DNA from: Clostridium mediterraneense
GTDB lineage: Bacteria > Bacillota > Clostridia > Clostridiales > Clostridiaceae
DNA: 64,000 bases
Assembly: GCF_900091705.1 (NCBI RefSeq)
Contig: NZ_LT594784.1
Location: forward strand, 112,518-176,517
Reading direction: 5' to 3'
The position numbers and the translations under genes are program-made. Shown here piece by piece: positions 35,577 through 43,737 of the stretch (within the stretch, counting starts at the first letter, position 1; each line of letters starts with the position of its first letter). Below the pieces are notes generated by a model, which did not search any database, was not told the origin of the DNA, and saw only the letters and a list, made by a program, of their open reading frames with translations.

Positions 35577-36398
35577 TTATAATAACCCCTTTTGTCTCAT
35601 TTCTTTTATAAGTTCTTCATAAGCTTCACAGGCAGTGCTCTTTGGATCATTAAAAGCTACTGGAAGTCCTGAAACTTCTGAATGTTTAAATTTAACTGTA
35701 TCAGGTATTAAAGTATCAAAAATTAATCCATCAAAGATATCTTGTTTTGATAGATAAATAGCAAATTGTTTGCTAAGAACAGTTCTTCTATCAAATTTAT
35801 TTACTATAAGTCCCTTAATCTTATTTTCTATTCCGATATCGCTGCAAGCACTATCCCATTCTGACATAAATAGTTTGCATCCTTTAAAACTATTCATTCC
35901 TATATCACTTACCATATATATTTCATCACTAGCATATAAGCAGTTTTGAGTTATAAGTCCTATATTAGGTCCAACATCACAAATTATGTAGTCATAAGAA
36001 GCTTCTAAGAATTCTCTATTAGCATCTATCCAATTAAGTAGTCTTTTTTGAGGGTTTATTCCTCTGATTCCCATAAGTTGAAGCTCAGATTCAGTTACTG
36101 TAAGATCTATGTTTGAAGGGATTAAATCAATATAATTAGTTTCTTCAAGTAGATTTTTTATAATAACTTCTGATGGTCTTATATCCTTAGTTAAAATCTC
36201 ACTTAATGTATTATAAGTATACTCAAAATCAAAATCATCATCTTGAGCCATACCAAGATTTTCAGAAATATTTCCTTGAGGGTCTGCATCTATTAATAAA
36301 ATTTTTTGCTTTTTAGCAGCAAGACAACCAGCAAGATTAAATACAACAGTTGTTTTTCCTACTCCACCTTTAAGAGTTCCAACAGTTATAAGCTTCAC
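35577..36398 (-). CDS. ParA/Soj-family ATPase
   Basis: The start is taken at GTG 36398 because GGAAGGA lies 9 nt upstream; ATG 36416 has no site. 273 aa with deviant Walker A KGGVGKTT, Walker A' LIDADPQGNIS, and Walker B IICDVGPNIG. These Walker-type ATPases move DNA or protein complexes over the nucleoid. It is separate from any chromosomal parAB-gid region, and the partner gene is non-canonical, so an integrated plasmid-type or dedicated positioning system is possible. Confidence 0.85.
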   Translation of the reverse strand: MKLITVGTLKGGVGKTTVVFNLAGCLAAKKQKILLIDADPQGNISENLGMAQDDDFDFEYTYNTLSEILTKDIRPSEVIIKNLLEETNYIDLIPSNIDLTVTESELQLMGIRGINPQKRLLNWIDANREFLEASYDYIICDVGPNIGLITQNCLYASDEIYMVSDIGMNSFKGCKLFMSEWDSACSDIGIENKIKGLIVNKFDRRTVLSKQFAIYLSKQDIFDGLIFDTLIPDTVKFKHSEVSGLPVAFNDPKSTACEAYEELIKEMRQKGLL

Positions 36399-36548
36399 AT
36401 ATATCAATCCTTCCATTTTATATTCTATATATAAGTATATCGTATATTATATGGTAAGAACAATAAAAATTACTTAATATTTATATTATTATTGATTTTA
36501 ATATTAATTAGATGGGATTTTTATATATTTTAATATAGATTACAATAC

Positions 36549-36585
36549 AAATATAAATGAATTATAAATTAATTCATTTATATTT
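36549..36585. repeat. Covarying palindrome, copy a
   Basis: 16-bp perfect arms AAATATAAATGAATTA / TAATTCATTTATATTT, 5-nt loop. It lies 76 bp past the stop of the DUF4177 gene and is preceded by the family flank TATAGATTACAATACA. Confidence 0.75.
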
Positions 36586-36660
36586 TATTTAGTAAATAAG
36601 CTAATAATAGATATTAGATATAAAGAAGATAGAAGTTAAGCTATATCTTCTTTGAGTAAA

Positions 36661-36846
36661 TTAATTATTTATTTTTTCAAATACTAAATCTATTTTTGTT
36701 ATTTTTCCGTTATGATATCTAAAGCTTGCAGGAATAGCAGATACAAATCTCCAACCCCCTTTACTATATTTTCCAATGATTTCTCTATGATTAGAAGCTG
36801 AAAAGAAATTATCAGTATTTATTTCAACAAATTTATATGTATACAT
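36661..36846 (-). CDS. DUF4177 family protein
   Basis: 61 aa, the usual size of this family: MYTYKFVEI at the N-terminus, the central GKYSKGGWRFVSAIP turn and a C-terminal KIDLVFEK strand. Function unknown. AGGAGGG precedes ATG. A frameshifted relative lies at 38313-38511. Confidence 0.7.
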   Translation of the reverse strand: MYTYKFVEINTDNFFSASNHREIIGKYSKGGWRFVSAIPASFRYHNGKITKIDLVFEKINN

Positions 36847-36905
36847 TAATATCCCTCCTTATAAATCTACTAAATAAAAAATATTTTGATATAGATTAAA
36901 ATATA

Positions 36906-36940
36906 AATATAAATGAATTATAAAATAATTCATTTATATT
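36906..36940. repeat. Covarying palindrome, copy b
   Basis: Arms AATATAAATGAATTAT / ATAATTCATTTATATT, 3-nt loop, 44 bp past the stop of the decayed 36984-37207 gene. It shares about 30 bp of right flank (TAGcAAATAAGCTAAT) with copy a. Confidence 0.75.
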
Positions 36941-36983
36941 TTATCTAGCAAATAAGCTAATGATTATATAATTTAATATATTT

Positions 36984-37207
36984 TTATAAGTTATATTTTT
37001 TTAATTTATTAGCAAAATAATAAATTATATAAGATAATATTACTGGAATAAATAGTGCTATAAACTAATAGAAAAAGTGTCAGTACCATTTAAGCTTACA
37101 GCTTTTAATTCTGGGATATCTAAAAGATATCCAATAAAATTATATGTTAGGAATATAATTATAAAAGTAATTAAAGTGAACTTTTCTATATATTTTATTT
37201 GAATCAC
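36984..37207 (-). pseudogene. Small membrane protein gene with a one-base frameshift
   Basis: From GTG 37207 the frame reads MIQIKYIEKFTLITFIIIFL through one helix and stops after GTDTFSISL. Moving one base at about 37055-37060 continues as IALFIPVILSYIIYYFANKL with a basic end, a natural second helix. The joined product would be about 74 aa. The position and sense of the second half make a broken two-helix protein more likely than chance. Confidence 0.5.
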
Positions 37208-37361
37208 TTCTTTATAATTTTTAGAAATTATTAGTTAATATTTATATTAAGTAAAGATAAAAATAGGTATATTATTTTTTCTAATATTAAAATTCTTTAT
37301 TATAATTTAGAGAGAATTTTTAATTACTTTCTAAATTATAGTTTATAAGTATATTAATTTT

Positions 37362-37736
37362 TTACCATCTGTTAGGTAATAAATCATTTAAAGTAAGAAT
37401 CTTATTATTAGCTATCATTATTTCACATTTATAGTTTTCGTCGTGTATTTGACAAATAAATTCTCTGCATCTTCCACATGGTGGTACTATCACTCCAGTT
37501 TTATAAACTGATACTATTTTTTTTATTTTATTTTCTCCATCTGTAATCATAGAAGCTATAGCTGAATGTTCTGCACAAAATCCCATAGAACAAGGAGTAT
37601 CTATACATACACCAGTATAAACTTTTCGATTATCAGCTAAGATGGCAGAGGCAACAGAACCCGCATAAGAATTTTTAGATATTTGCCTAGGATTTAAAGT
37701 ACTTTTAGCAATTTGATATAATTCATTAAAATCCAT
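37362..37736 (-). CDS. Cytidine deaminase-like zinc enzyme
   Basis: ATG 37736 follows AAAAGGAG; 124 aa. Zinc site motifs are complete: CAEHSAI (His and the proton-shuttle Glu) and PPCGRCREF (two Cys). The NSYAGSVASAILADNRKVYTG N-terminus and overall length fit the tetrameric cytidine deaminase superfamily, including blasticidin-S deaminase-like members; the C-terminus lacks the typical LLP-x-FGP. It likely salvages cytidine or deoxycytidine, but a drug-modifying or other nucleoside role is possible. Confidence 0.8.
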   Translation of the reverse strand: MDFNELYQIAKSTLNPRQISKNSYAGSVASAILADNRKVYTGVCIDTPCSMGFCAEHSAIASMITDGENKIKKIVSVYKTGVIVPPCGRCREFICQIHDENYKCEIMIANNKILTLNDLLPNRW

Positions 37737-37795
37737 ATTTATAACTTCTCCTTTTAGATATAGCATATTAAAGTTTAGTTTTCTCTAGAGTTAAT

Positions 37796-38158
37796 TTAAA
37801 AAGTATAGCTAATAATAATACAGATAATCCCTCCTAAAAATAAGGATGATCCACTTAAGCTAATCTTAAAATCAGTTTTCATATTATTTTTTTGTTTTTC
37901 AATTTTAGAGGTTTCTAAATTAGCAGTTGCAACATATTGAGCATTATCCTGACCTATTGAAGAAAGAGATATTCCACTAGGATTTCCGTTTATAAAGGAA
38001 AAAGCACCTGAAATAGCTACTGCTACTCCCTCAATAAATAAAACATCTTTTAAAGAAAAATCATTAAATCTAACAATGACTATACCAACTAATACTAAGA
38101 TAATACTCCATAATACACCAAATAAAATACATTTAGATAAAATCTTAGATTTTTTCAT
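37796..38158 (-). CDS. Three-helix membrane protein, unknown family
   Basis: ATG 38158 follows AAGGAGGGACT, giving 120 aa. Two adjacent helices (about residues 8-32 and 40-58), a conserved-looking GNPSGISLSSIGQDNAQYVATANLE loop, and one C-terminal helix (SGSSLFLGGIICIIISYTF). Ends 60 bp before the cytidine deaminase start, so the two may share a transcript. No family recognised. Confidence 0.65.
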   Translation of the reverse strand: MKKSKILSKCILFGVLWSIILVLVGIVIVRFNDFSLKDVLFIEGVAVAISGAFSFINGNPSGISLSSIGQDNAQYVATANLETSKIEKQKNNMKTDFKISLSGSSLFLGGIICIIISYTF

Positions 38159-38312
38159 AGTCCCTCCTTGATAATTTATATATCTAATTTTACCATATTT
38201 ATACATGTGAGTAATATGATATGTTTTAAGAAAGTGATTTAATATAGAAAATATATTTTTTTATATCGCTTTATTTAGTATTTAAAAATTAAATGGAAAT
38301 ATTATGTGTTAA

Positions 38313-38511
38313 TATAAATTTATTGAAGTTTCTTTTGATAAATTTTTTGGCATAAAAAAGGAATCTTACTTTGATAAGTACAAAGAGATAATAAATGAAC
38401 AAGCAAAAGGTGGGTGGAGATTAAAACAAGTAGTTATTCTAGCTAATGAGAAAAACAGGTATGTCAGTATCTTATGCTTATCAAATTATTTTTGAGAAAG
38501 AAGTAAAATAA
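38313..38511 (+). pseudogene. Frameshifted, start-less DUF4177 gene
   Basis: The frame reads YKFIEVSFDKFFGIKKESYF, then EQAKGGWRLKQVVIL, the DUF4177 pattern, and stops; a one-base shift near 38455-38461 restores SYAYQIIFEKEVK, matching the family's final strand. A TAA stands directly before the first codon and no start is present. Two lesions make this a clear pseudogene, in the 530-bp gap 38207-38740. Confidence 0.75.
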
Positions 38512-38563
38512 CTAGAATACAAAAATATTTAAATTTAATACTATTTGAATTTAAGGAATATAT

Positions 38564-38590
38564 AAAATGAATTATATTAAAATTCATTTT
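38564..38590. repeat. Covarying palindrome, copy c
   Basis: Arms AAAATGAATT / AATTCATTTT, 7-nt loop, about 150 bp beyond the stop of the 38741-39874 gene. Confidence 0.6.
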
Positions 38591-38740
38591 AATATATAAT
38601 TGATTATAAATATTTTTAAAGATTATATATAAACATAAAAATAAAGCTTTAAACTAAATGATTTTAGAAAAATAAAAGAACTTACTCTTTTAGTGAGAAG
38701 TTCTTTTTATAATTTAATTAGTAGTAGTGCTTAATTAATT

Positions 38741-39874
38741 TTATTCTCTATTAGTTAAAAATTCTCTTACAATACTCTCATAATAATCTCTTTCAAATCC
38801 TACATTATAATCCTCATAATTTATACTAATCTTGTATAGCTCTGGAATTAAAGTATATAAAATATAAGAATTATATTCAAAGATTTTATATATTCTATCA
38901 GTATCTAGATTTTCTGTTGATGCAAAGTTTAATTCTATTGATGGTACTTCATCATTATTATTTTGATACTCAGTTATCTTACCATATTTATTTAATGGCA
39001 ATAATTTAAGTAACTCATTAATTTTTTTACTATTGGGTTTTAAATTTTCATATTTAGTTATTGAATAATCTTCTAATTTATTATCTATATCAAAATTGTT
39101 GGATATAGCCTTTAATATAAAGCTTGGCTTTAGTTCTTCTACAATAGATTTTTGCTGCTCATGACCAGCTATAACATTCTTAGAAATCTCTTTATCATTT
39201 TTTATAAAATTCTCTAATAGATTATCATAATAATTCCTAGCATATACTTGAGTTTGGCCAGTTGCTTCTATAGTAATGGTATCTAATTCGGGTACTAAAG
39301 TATATAATATACATGCATTATATTCTAATATACTTGTTAATTCTTCTTTAGATATATCTTTATCTGAAGAAGAATTAAATTTGATTTTTATTGATGGTAC
39401 ATTATGATTATTAGTCTCGTACTGTTCTATTTCTCCATATTCATTTAGTGGTAAAGAATAAATTAATCCATTGACCCTTTGTTCATTAACTGCTAAGTCT
39501 TGATATTCAAGTATTGAGTAATCATCTAATTTATGTTCAATATTAAAGTTATCAGAAAGCTCTTTTAATAAAAGTTTAGGACTTAAATAATTTATTAGAG
39601 ATTCTTTTTTAACTTCTTCTTTCTTTTGCTCTTGTTTTTTATGTTCTTGCTTTTTTGCTTCTTGTTTCTCTGACATTTTAGTGGTTTTAGCATCTACTAG
39701 GGGCTCAGGCGTATCATTAGCTTCTATATTTTCCTCTAAATTAGGAGCTGTTTTGAATGTATTAGTTTCTATATTTTGTCTATAGTTTAAATTATTTTTT
39801 GTGACATTATAAGATATGATCCCTGCTATTAAACCACTTGCTAGAATAAGTGAAATAATTTTTTTATTAACCAT
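38741..39874 (-). CDS. Membrane-anchored protein with two tandem copies of the 24176-24718 domain
   Basis: 377 aa. One N-terminal helix (IISLILASGLIAGIISY), then a charged Lys/Glu/Gln linker (about residues 65-90), then two related domains of about 125 residues each: LLKELSDNFNIEHKLDDYSILEYQDL and ILKAISNNFDIDNKLEDYSITKYENL, each followed by LPLNEYG/LPLNKYG, a VPSIKIKF/VPSIELNF strand, LEYNACILYTLVPELDTI / FEYNSYILYTLIPELYKI and an ARNYYD/ERDYYE helix. The single-domain lipoprotein at 24176 is a paralog. Extracytoplasmic; function unknown. Confidence 0.7.
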   Translation of the reverse strand: MVNKKIISLILASGLIAGIISYNVTKNNLNYRQNIETNTFKTAPNLEENIEANDTPEPLVDAKTTKMSEKQEAKKQEHKKQEQKKEEVKKESLINYLSPKLLLKELSDNFNIEHKLDDYSILEYQDLAVNEQRVNGLIYSLPLNEYGEIEQYETNNHNVPSIKIKFNSSSDKDISKEELTSILEYNACILYTLVPELDTITIEATGQTQVYARNYYDNLLENFIKNDKEISKNVIAGHEQQKSIVEELKPSFILKAISNNFDIDNKLEDYSITKYENLKPNSKKINELLKLLPLNKYGKITEYQNNNDEVPSIELNFASTENLDTDRIYKIFEYNSYILYTLIPELYKISINYEDYNVGFERDYYESIVREFLTNRE

Positions 39875-39910
39875 GGTTAATCTCCTATTTATATTAGTAA
39901 ATGTAAAGTT

Positions 39911-40294
39911 TTATTTTTCATTAATAGCCCACTCTATATCAAATTCTCCAGAGTGCTTGTCCCCTATTGCTGTAAGATAATAATAGCCAGCTTCTTCTAT
40001 CTTAACTGAATCTTCTTTTTCTAAATCAGCAATTACATTTTTTTCTTTATCTCTTAAAAGTAATTTTAAACTTCCATCTTCAGTATTAACATCAGTATTC
40101 CATTTTAAAACATCTGATTTATCTAATTTGATTTTTTTATAGTATGTCCCACTAAATTTATCATAGCTACCCTCTATATTTGAACCAATAGCTTCAATAC
40201 TTCCATTTTTCATTACTCCAGAAAAGAAGGTACATGAAGCAAATATAGTTATTCCCAAAATTAATAATGTTATAACTAATATCTTTTTTATCAT
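39911..40294 (-). CDS. Small lipoprotein
   Basis: 127 aa, signal peptide with lipobox FASC (Cys21), followed by about 105 residues of mainly beta-type sequence (SGTYYKKIKLDKSDVLKWN; EEAGYYYLTAIGDKHSGEFDIEW). The ending resembles small lipoproteins that bind ligands with a jelly-roll-like fold, but no family is certain. 36 bp upstream of the 38741-39874 gene and in the same direction, so probably one operon. Confidence 0.65.
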   Translation of the reverse strand: MIKKILVITLLILGITIFASCTFFSGVMKNGSIEAIGSNIEGSYDKFSGTYYKKIKLDKSDVLKWNTDVNTEDGSLKLLLRDKEKNVIADLEKEDSVKIEEAGYYYLTAIGDKHSGEFDIEWAINEK

Positions 40295-40505
40295 TTTATC
40301 ACCTACATTAAACTAACTATATACTAATTATACTATATTATCCTTATAATGTATTTTATTAACAATAAATATATAATAATAATTAAATATTAGGACTTCT
40401 AATTATTAAGATAAAACATATATTAATTAATTTATATTTAGATGTTTTAACTTTCTTAACTTAATTTTTAGAAGAAAATTATATGTAGAGAATAAATTTA
40501 TAATA

Positions 40506-40542
40506 AAAAGCTCAGTGAAACTTAAAAGCTTACTGACTTTTT
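40506..40542 (-). terminator. Terminator of the clpP-like gene
   Basis: AAGTCAGT pairs with ACTGAGCTT on the minus strand, followed by TTTTTA. Confidence 0.65.
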
Positions 40543-40578
40543 ATTATAATTTTTAAATTATATCATTATTCTAATATA

Positions 40579-41172
40579 TTATAAGTTTTCTAGTTCATCA
40601 TATTTTGAGATAACCTTATTTACTATTCCGTATTCAACTGCATCAGAAGAACTTAACCAATAGTTTCTATCTGTATCTTTATCAATTTTTTCTAATGGTT
40701 GACCTGTAGCTTCACTGATTATAGTATTAATTCTTTTACGCATTCTAAGTATTTCTTCTGCTTCAATTCCTATATCTGTTGCTTGACCTTGGAATCCACC
40801 TAAAGGTTGATGTATCATATATCTAGTATTAGGTAGTGAATATCTATCTTCTTTATTAGCTGCAAGATAAATTGTAATACCAGCACTTGCAACCCAACCA
40901 GTACCAATTACAATAATACGAGGTTTAACAAATTTAATCATATCATGAATTGTATCACCAGCTTCAACATGACCACCCTGACTATTGATAAATAGCTTTA
41001 TTGGCTCATCACTCATTTCTTGCAGGATTAAAAGTTGAGTACTTACTTTTTCAGCTAAAGCTTGATTTATCTCTCCAGAAATAATAATTGATCTAGAATT
41101 TAAAAGCTTTTCTAAAACTAAAGCTGAAGCTTCCTTTTCTTTTTCTTGCTTTTCATCTTGATTATTCATCAT
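40579..41172 (-). CDS. ClpP-family serine protease paralog, catalytic Asp replaced by Asn
   Basis: 197 aa. Conserved ClpP fold motifs: LFINSQGGHVEAGDTIHDMI, GTGWVASAGITIYLAA with nucleophile Ser96, RYMIHQPLGG with His121. The third catalytic position (Asp185 in E. coli ClpP precursor, in TERDRFLS) aligns with Asn170 in DTDRNYWLS. The same Asp-to-Asn change is known in Listeria ClpP1, which acts mainly in mixed complexes. It stands alone, without clpX or tig beside it, and has a charged N-terminal extension (about 15 residues). I read it as an accessory ClpP subunit. Confidence 0.85.
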   Translation of the reverse strand: MMNNQDEKQEKEKEASALVLEKLLNSRSIIISGEINQALAEKVSTQLLILQEMSDEPIKLFINSQGGHVEAGDTIHDMIKFVKPRIIVIGTGWVASAGITIYLAANKEDRYSLPNTRYMIHQPLGGFQGQATDIGIEAEEILRMRKRINTIISEATGQPLEKIDKDTDRNYWLSSSDAVEYGIVNKVISKYDELENL

Positions 41173-41507
41173 AATAACACTCTCCTATAAATTTAATATA
41201 TTTAGATTTAATAAAATTCTCATCTCTTTTATCTATTATAACATTATATATCCATAAAATGGATTTTAAAAAATAATTATATTTATTTAAAGTTCTTATA
41301 TATTAATAAGTATTGCCTTTTAATTTGTAAAAATAACAATAGATAAATATATTTTTTAAAATTTAATAGTTTTTATTATGTAAATCGTATTTAAGTTTAT
41401 AAGTAACTTGCTATAAAAAATATATAACAAGTAAGAATACTAATTATTTTATTTTAAATTAATATTAATTAAATTTATAACTAAATATATTATAATATAT
41501 ATTAAAA

Positions 41508-41526
41508 TGAATTATTTTATAATTCA
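41508..41526. repeat. Covarying palindrome, copy d (degenerate)
   Basis: Core TGAATTAT / ATAATTCA is kept, but the outer AAAA is not matched by TTTT. It lies 26 bp beyond the stop of the DUF536 gene. The rest of the 379-bp gap 41173-41551 shows nothing I can name. Confidence 0.5.
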
Positions 41527-41535
41527 AAAGTTAAA

Positions 41536-41571
41536 TAAAAAAGATTCTTATTTACCAAAATAAGAATCTTT
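41536..41571 (-). terminator. Terminator overlapping the end of the DUF536 gene
   Basis: AAAAGATTCTTATTT pairs with AATAAGAATCTTTT. The Trp codon and stop of the gene lie in its loop. Confidence 0.75.
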
Positions 41572-42046
41572 TCTTTTTACTTCTTTCTTCTTGTCTTTGT
41601 TTTAATTCTTCTTTCTTTTCAAGAAGTAAAATTTCAGCATTACTTAATGCTTTACTTTGTAGCATTTGAGAATTTAATAAAAGTTTATTTTGTTGTTCTA
41701 TTATCTCCATAAGCCTTTCAATTTCTTTATTTTTAAAATCAATAGCTTCACTTTTACTTTTAATAAGCTTTTCTAAATGCTCTATTAAACTATTTTCAAC
41801 CTTACTTGAATTAGTTGAACAACCAGAGTTTAATGGATTTGAATCATCTTGAGATCTTTCAGATTCATTAAACCTTTGTTCAACCCCTTTAAGAGTATTT
41901 AAACCTTCAATTGATAGATGTTTAATCCCATCAACCATGACTATATATTGCTTTAACTCTTCTTTATTAAGTTTTTTATAAACTGCTTGTTTACTTATAT
42001 TTAATTCCCTTGCAACTTGTTCAACACTATAAACCAATTCAATCAT
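41552..42046 (-). CDS. DUF536 / pSK1-Par-like protein: HTH plus coiled coil
   Basis: 164 aa. An N-terminal MerR-like helix-turn-helix (YSVEQVARELNISKQAVYKKL), a polar linker (65-85), a long coiled coil (about 88-155: KLIKSKSEAIDFKNKEIERLMEIIEQQNK) and a basic-aromatic tail (KKKRFLFW). This matches the single-protein plasmid segregation factor Par of staphylococcal pSK1 and related DUF536 proteins, in which the HTH binds a centromere-like site and the tail contacts the nucleoid or membrane. Presence on what seems a chromosome, 5 kb from a ParA, hints at plasmid ancestry of this zone. Confidence 0.75.
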   Translation of the reverse strand: MIELVYSVEQVARELNISKQAVYKKLNKEELKQYIVMVDGIKHLSIEGLNTLKGVEQRFNESERSQDDSNPLNSGCSTNSSKVENSLIEHLEKLIKSKSEAIDFKNKEIERLMEIIEQQNKLLLNSQMLQSKALSNAEILLLEKKEELKQRQEERSKKKRFLFW

Positions 42047-42270
42047 TCCTTAAATTTAATTCAACTTTACTTAATCTATTCTATAAATTGGTTTAAAAAC
42101 CCTTGTAAATTAATTATTATGTAAATTATATATATTATTTAAGATAAATTAGTAAATTTAAGAATAGTAATATAAAGAGTTTTAATTAGTATATTAAACT
42201 TATATAAAGAGCTAATAAATAAACTATTAAAATATTAAAATATAAAATGTATAGAATTATAATACAATTT

Positions 42271-42297
42271 AAAATGAATTATTAAATAATTCATTTT
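42271..42297. repeat. Covarying palindrome, copy e
   Basis: Arms AAAATGAATTATT / AATAATTCATTTT, one-base loop, in the 356-bp divergent gap between DUF536 and GNAT genes. Left flank TATAGAATTATAATACA is shared with copy f. Confidence 0.75.
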
Positions 42298-42402
42298 GAT
42301 ATAAAAGAAAATAAAAGGATATTATATTTGATTAATAAAGGGATAAATTATATTTTAATCTATAAATATAATTTAAATTAGAATATGGAGTGGGGGCAAA
42401 AT

Positions 42403-42834
42403 ATGAATAGTTATATTATAAGAGAAAGTAATAGTAAAGAAGATGATTTTATTATTAATAAGATAGTGGAATATAATTTATCTAAAGTTCCAAGTAAACA
42501 GGATAATGATTTTATATGGATAAATAGAGTTATTGAAAATGAAAATAAAGAGATTATTGCAGGAATACTTAGCAAGATGTATTGTTGGAATTGTTTATAT
42601 ATAGATGTTTTATGGGTTAAAGAAGAGTATAGAAAAAGTGGTTTAGGATCAAAGTTAATAAAAGAAATTGAAGGCTTAGCGAAAGAAAAGAAATGTAATT
42701 TAATTCATTTAGATACTTTTGATTTTCAAGCAAAGGATTTTTATATTAAATATGGTTATGAGATTTTTGGAGTTTTAGATGAATGCCCGAAGGGACATAA
42801 AAGATATTATTTAAAAAAGAATATTTTAAATTAA
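42403..42834 (+). CDS. GNAT-family N-acetyltransferase
   Basis: ATG 42403 lies 6 codons inside the open frame and follows GTGGGGG; 143 aa. Motif A of GNAT enzymes is clear: LYIDVLWVKEEYRKSGLGSKLIKEIE (R-x-x-G-x-G/A for CoA pyrophosphate), followed by LIHLDTFDFQAKDFYIKYGYEIFG. Substrate unknown. The gene lies between two copies of the intergenic palindrome. Confidence 0.88.
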   Translation: MNSYIIRESNSKEDDFIINKIVEYNLSKVPSKQDNDFIWINRVIENENKEIIAGILSKMYCWNCLYIDVLWVKEEYRKSGLGSKLIKEIEGLAKEKKCNLIHLDTFDFQAKDFYIKYGYEIFGVLDECPKGHKRYYLKKNILN

Positions 42835-42870
42835 TTAGATATAGCAATATAAGATATATAGAATTATAAT

Positions 42871-42911
42871 ACATTTCAATATGAATTATAAAATAATTCA
42901 TATTGAAATGT
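42871..42911. repeat. Covarying palindrome, copy f (best example)
   Basis: 19-bp perfect arms ACATTTCAATATGAATTAT / ATAATTCATATTGAAATGT, 3-nt loop, between the convergent stops at 42834 and 42949. No T tract follows on either strand. Confidence 0.85.
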
Positions 42912-42948
42912 AAAATAATAAAGAAAAATTTATTATTAAATTTGTGGT

Positions 42949-43434
42949 TTAATCAGTCCACATAAGGGATATTGATTTTATATCTCTTTCAGATTCAAAG
43001 ATAAATGCACATGATGTTACATATATTTCATCTAATATTTCTAAATATTTTTTACGTTTATCTGAAGCTTGTCTCCAGAGAATATATAAATCATATTCTG
43101 AATTAGAAAGAAATTCGCTTATTTCATATGCCATAGATACAGTAGTAGTATCATTTCCCATCCAATGACATAATGATCTAAAAAGATTAGATTCTTTAAG
43201 ATTTTCTTTTAGATAGTTTTTATCTAATTTTCTTAACCATTTAAATTTAGTAGTGTTAGTAACATCAATATTATAGTCTGGATATTTATTTTTTAATGTA
43301 TCCATAGTTTCTTTTTTTACATCCCAATTATGTTGGATCTTAATATGATCAGCTCCAGATTCTAATGCTTGATAATATTTAGCACCACTATAATTGAACA
43401 GTTCTAAAAGTTCTTCAAAGAAATTATTTTCCAT
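42949..43434 (-). CDS. Hypothetical protein with decayed relative at 45370
   Basis: 161 aa, soluble, helical, with clustered aromatic and charged residues (FKWLRKLDKNYLKENLKES; SEYDLYILWRQASDKRKKYLEILDE). No signal, no membrane segment and no recognised motif. Its last residues, IFESERDIKSISLMWTD, have a near copy in the remnant 45370-45427, so the gene was once duplicated. ATG follows AAGGTGA. Confidence 0.6.
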   Translation of the reverse strand: MENNFFEELLELFNYSGAKYYQALESGADHIKIQHNWDVKKETMDTLKNKYPDYNIDVTNTTKFKWLRKLDKNYLKENLKESNLFRSLCHWMGNDTTTVSMAYEISEFLSNSEYDLYILWRQASDKRKKYLEILDEIYVTSCAFIFESERDIKSISLMWTD

Positions 43435-43611
43435 ATAATCACCTTCTTTAGTTTATATTAGTTATTTATATATTACACCTATGAAAAAAATAAATCTATC
43501 TAGAATATTGATAGATAGGATATATTTTAGTAAAATATTTAGTTTTTTCTTTTATGTAATTATTATGTAAAATATATATATTTTTTTATTATGAAATAAG
43601 GTATAAGATAA

Positions 43612-43680
43612 ATGTTAGCTATTGATTTTATAGGAATACTAATTATTTATTATCTATTATATAAATATATGGATAAGTAG
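43612..43680 (+). CDS. Possible 22-aa membrane peptide
   Basis: ATG with AAGG 10 nt upstream opens MLAIDFIGILIIYYLLYKYM-DK, a single hydrophobic helix with a basic end, in the 303-bp gap before the 43738 gene. Too short to be certain. Confidence 0.25.
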   Translation: MLAIDFIGILIIYYLLYKYMDK

Positions 43681-43737
43681 AACAAAGAAATTTGATAGTG
43701 ATTAAACAAAAGATAAAATAAGGGGATAATTGATAAA

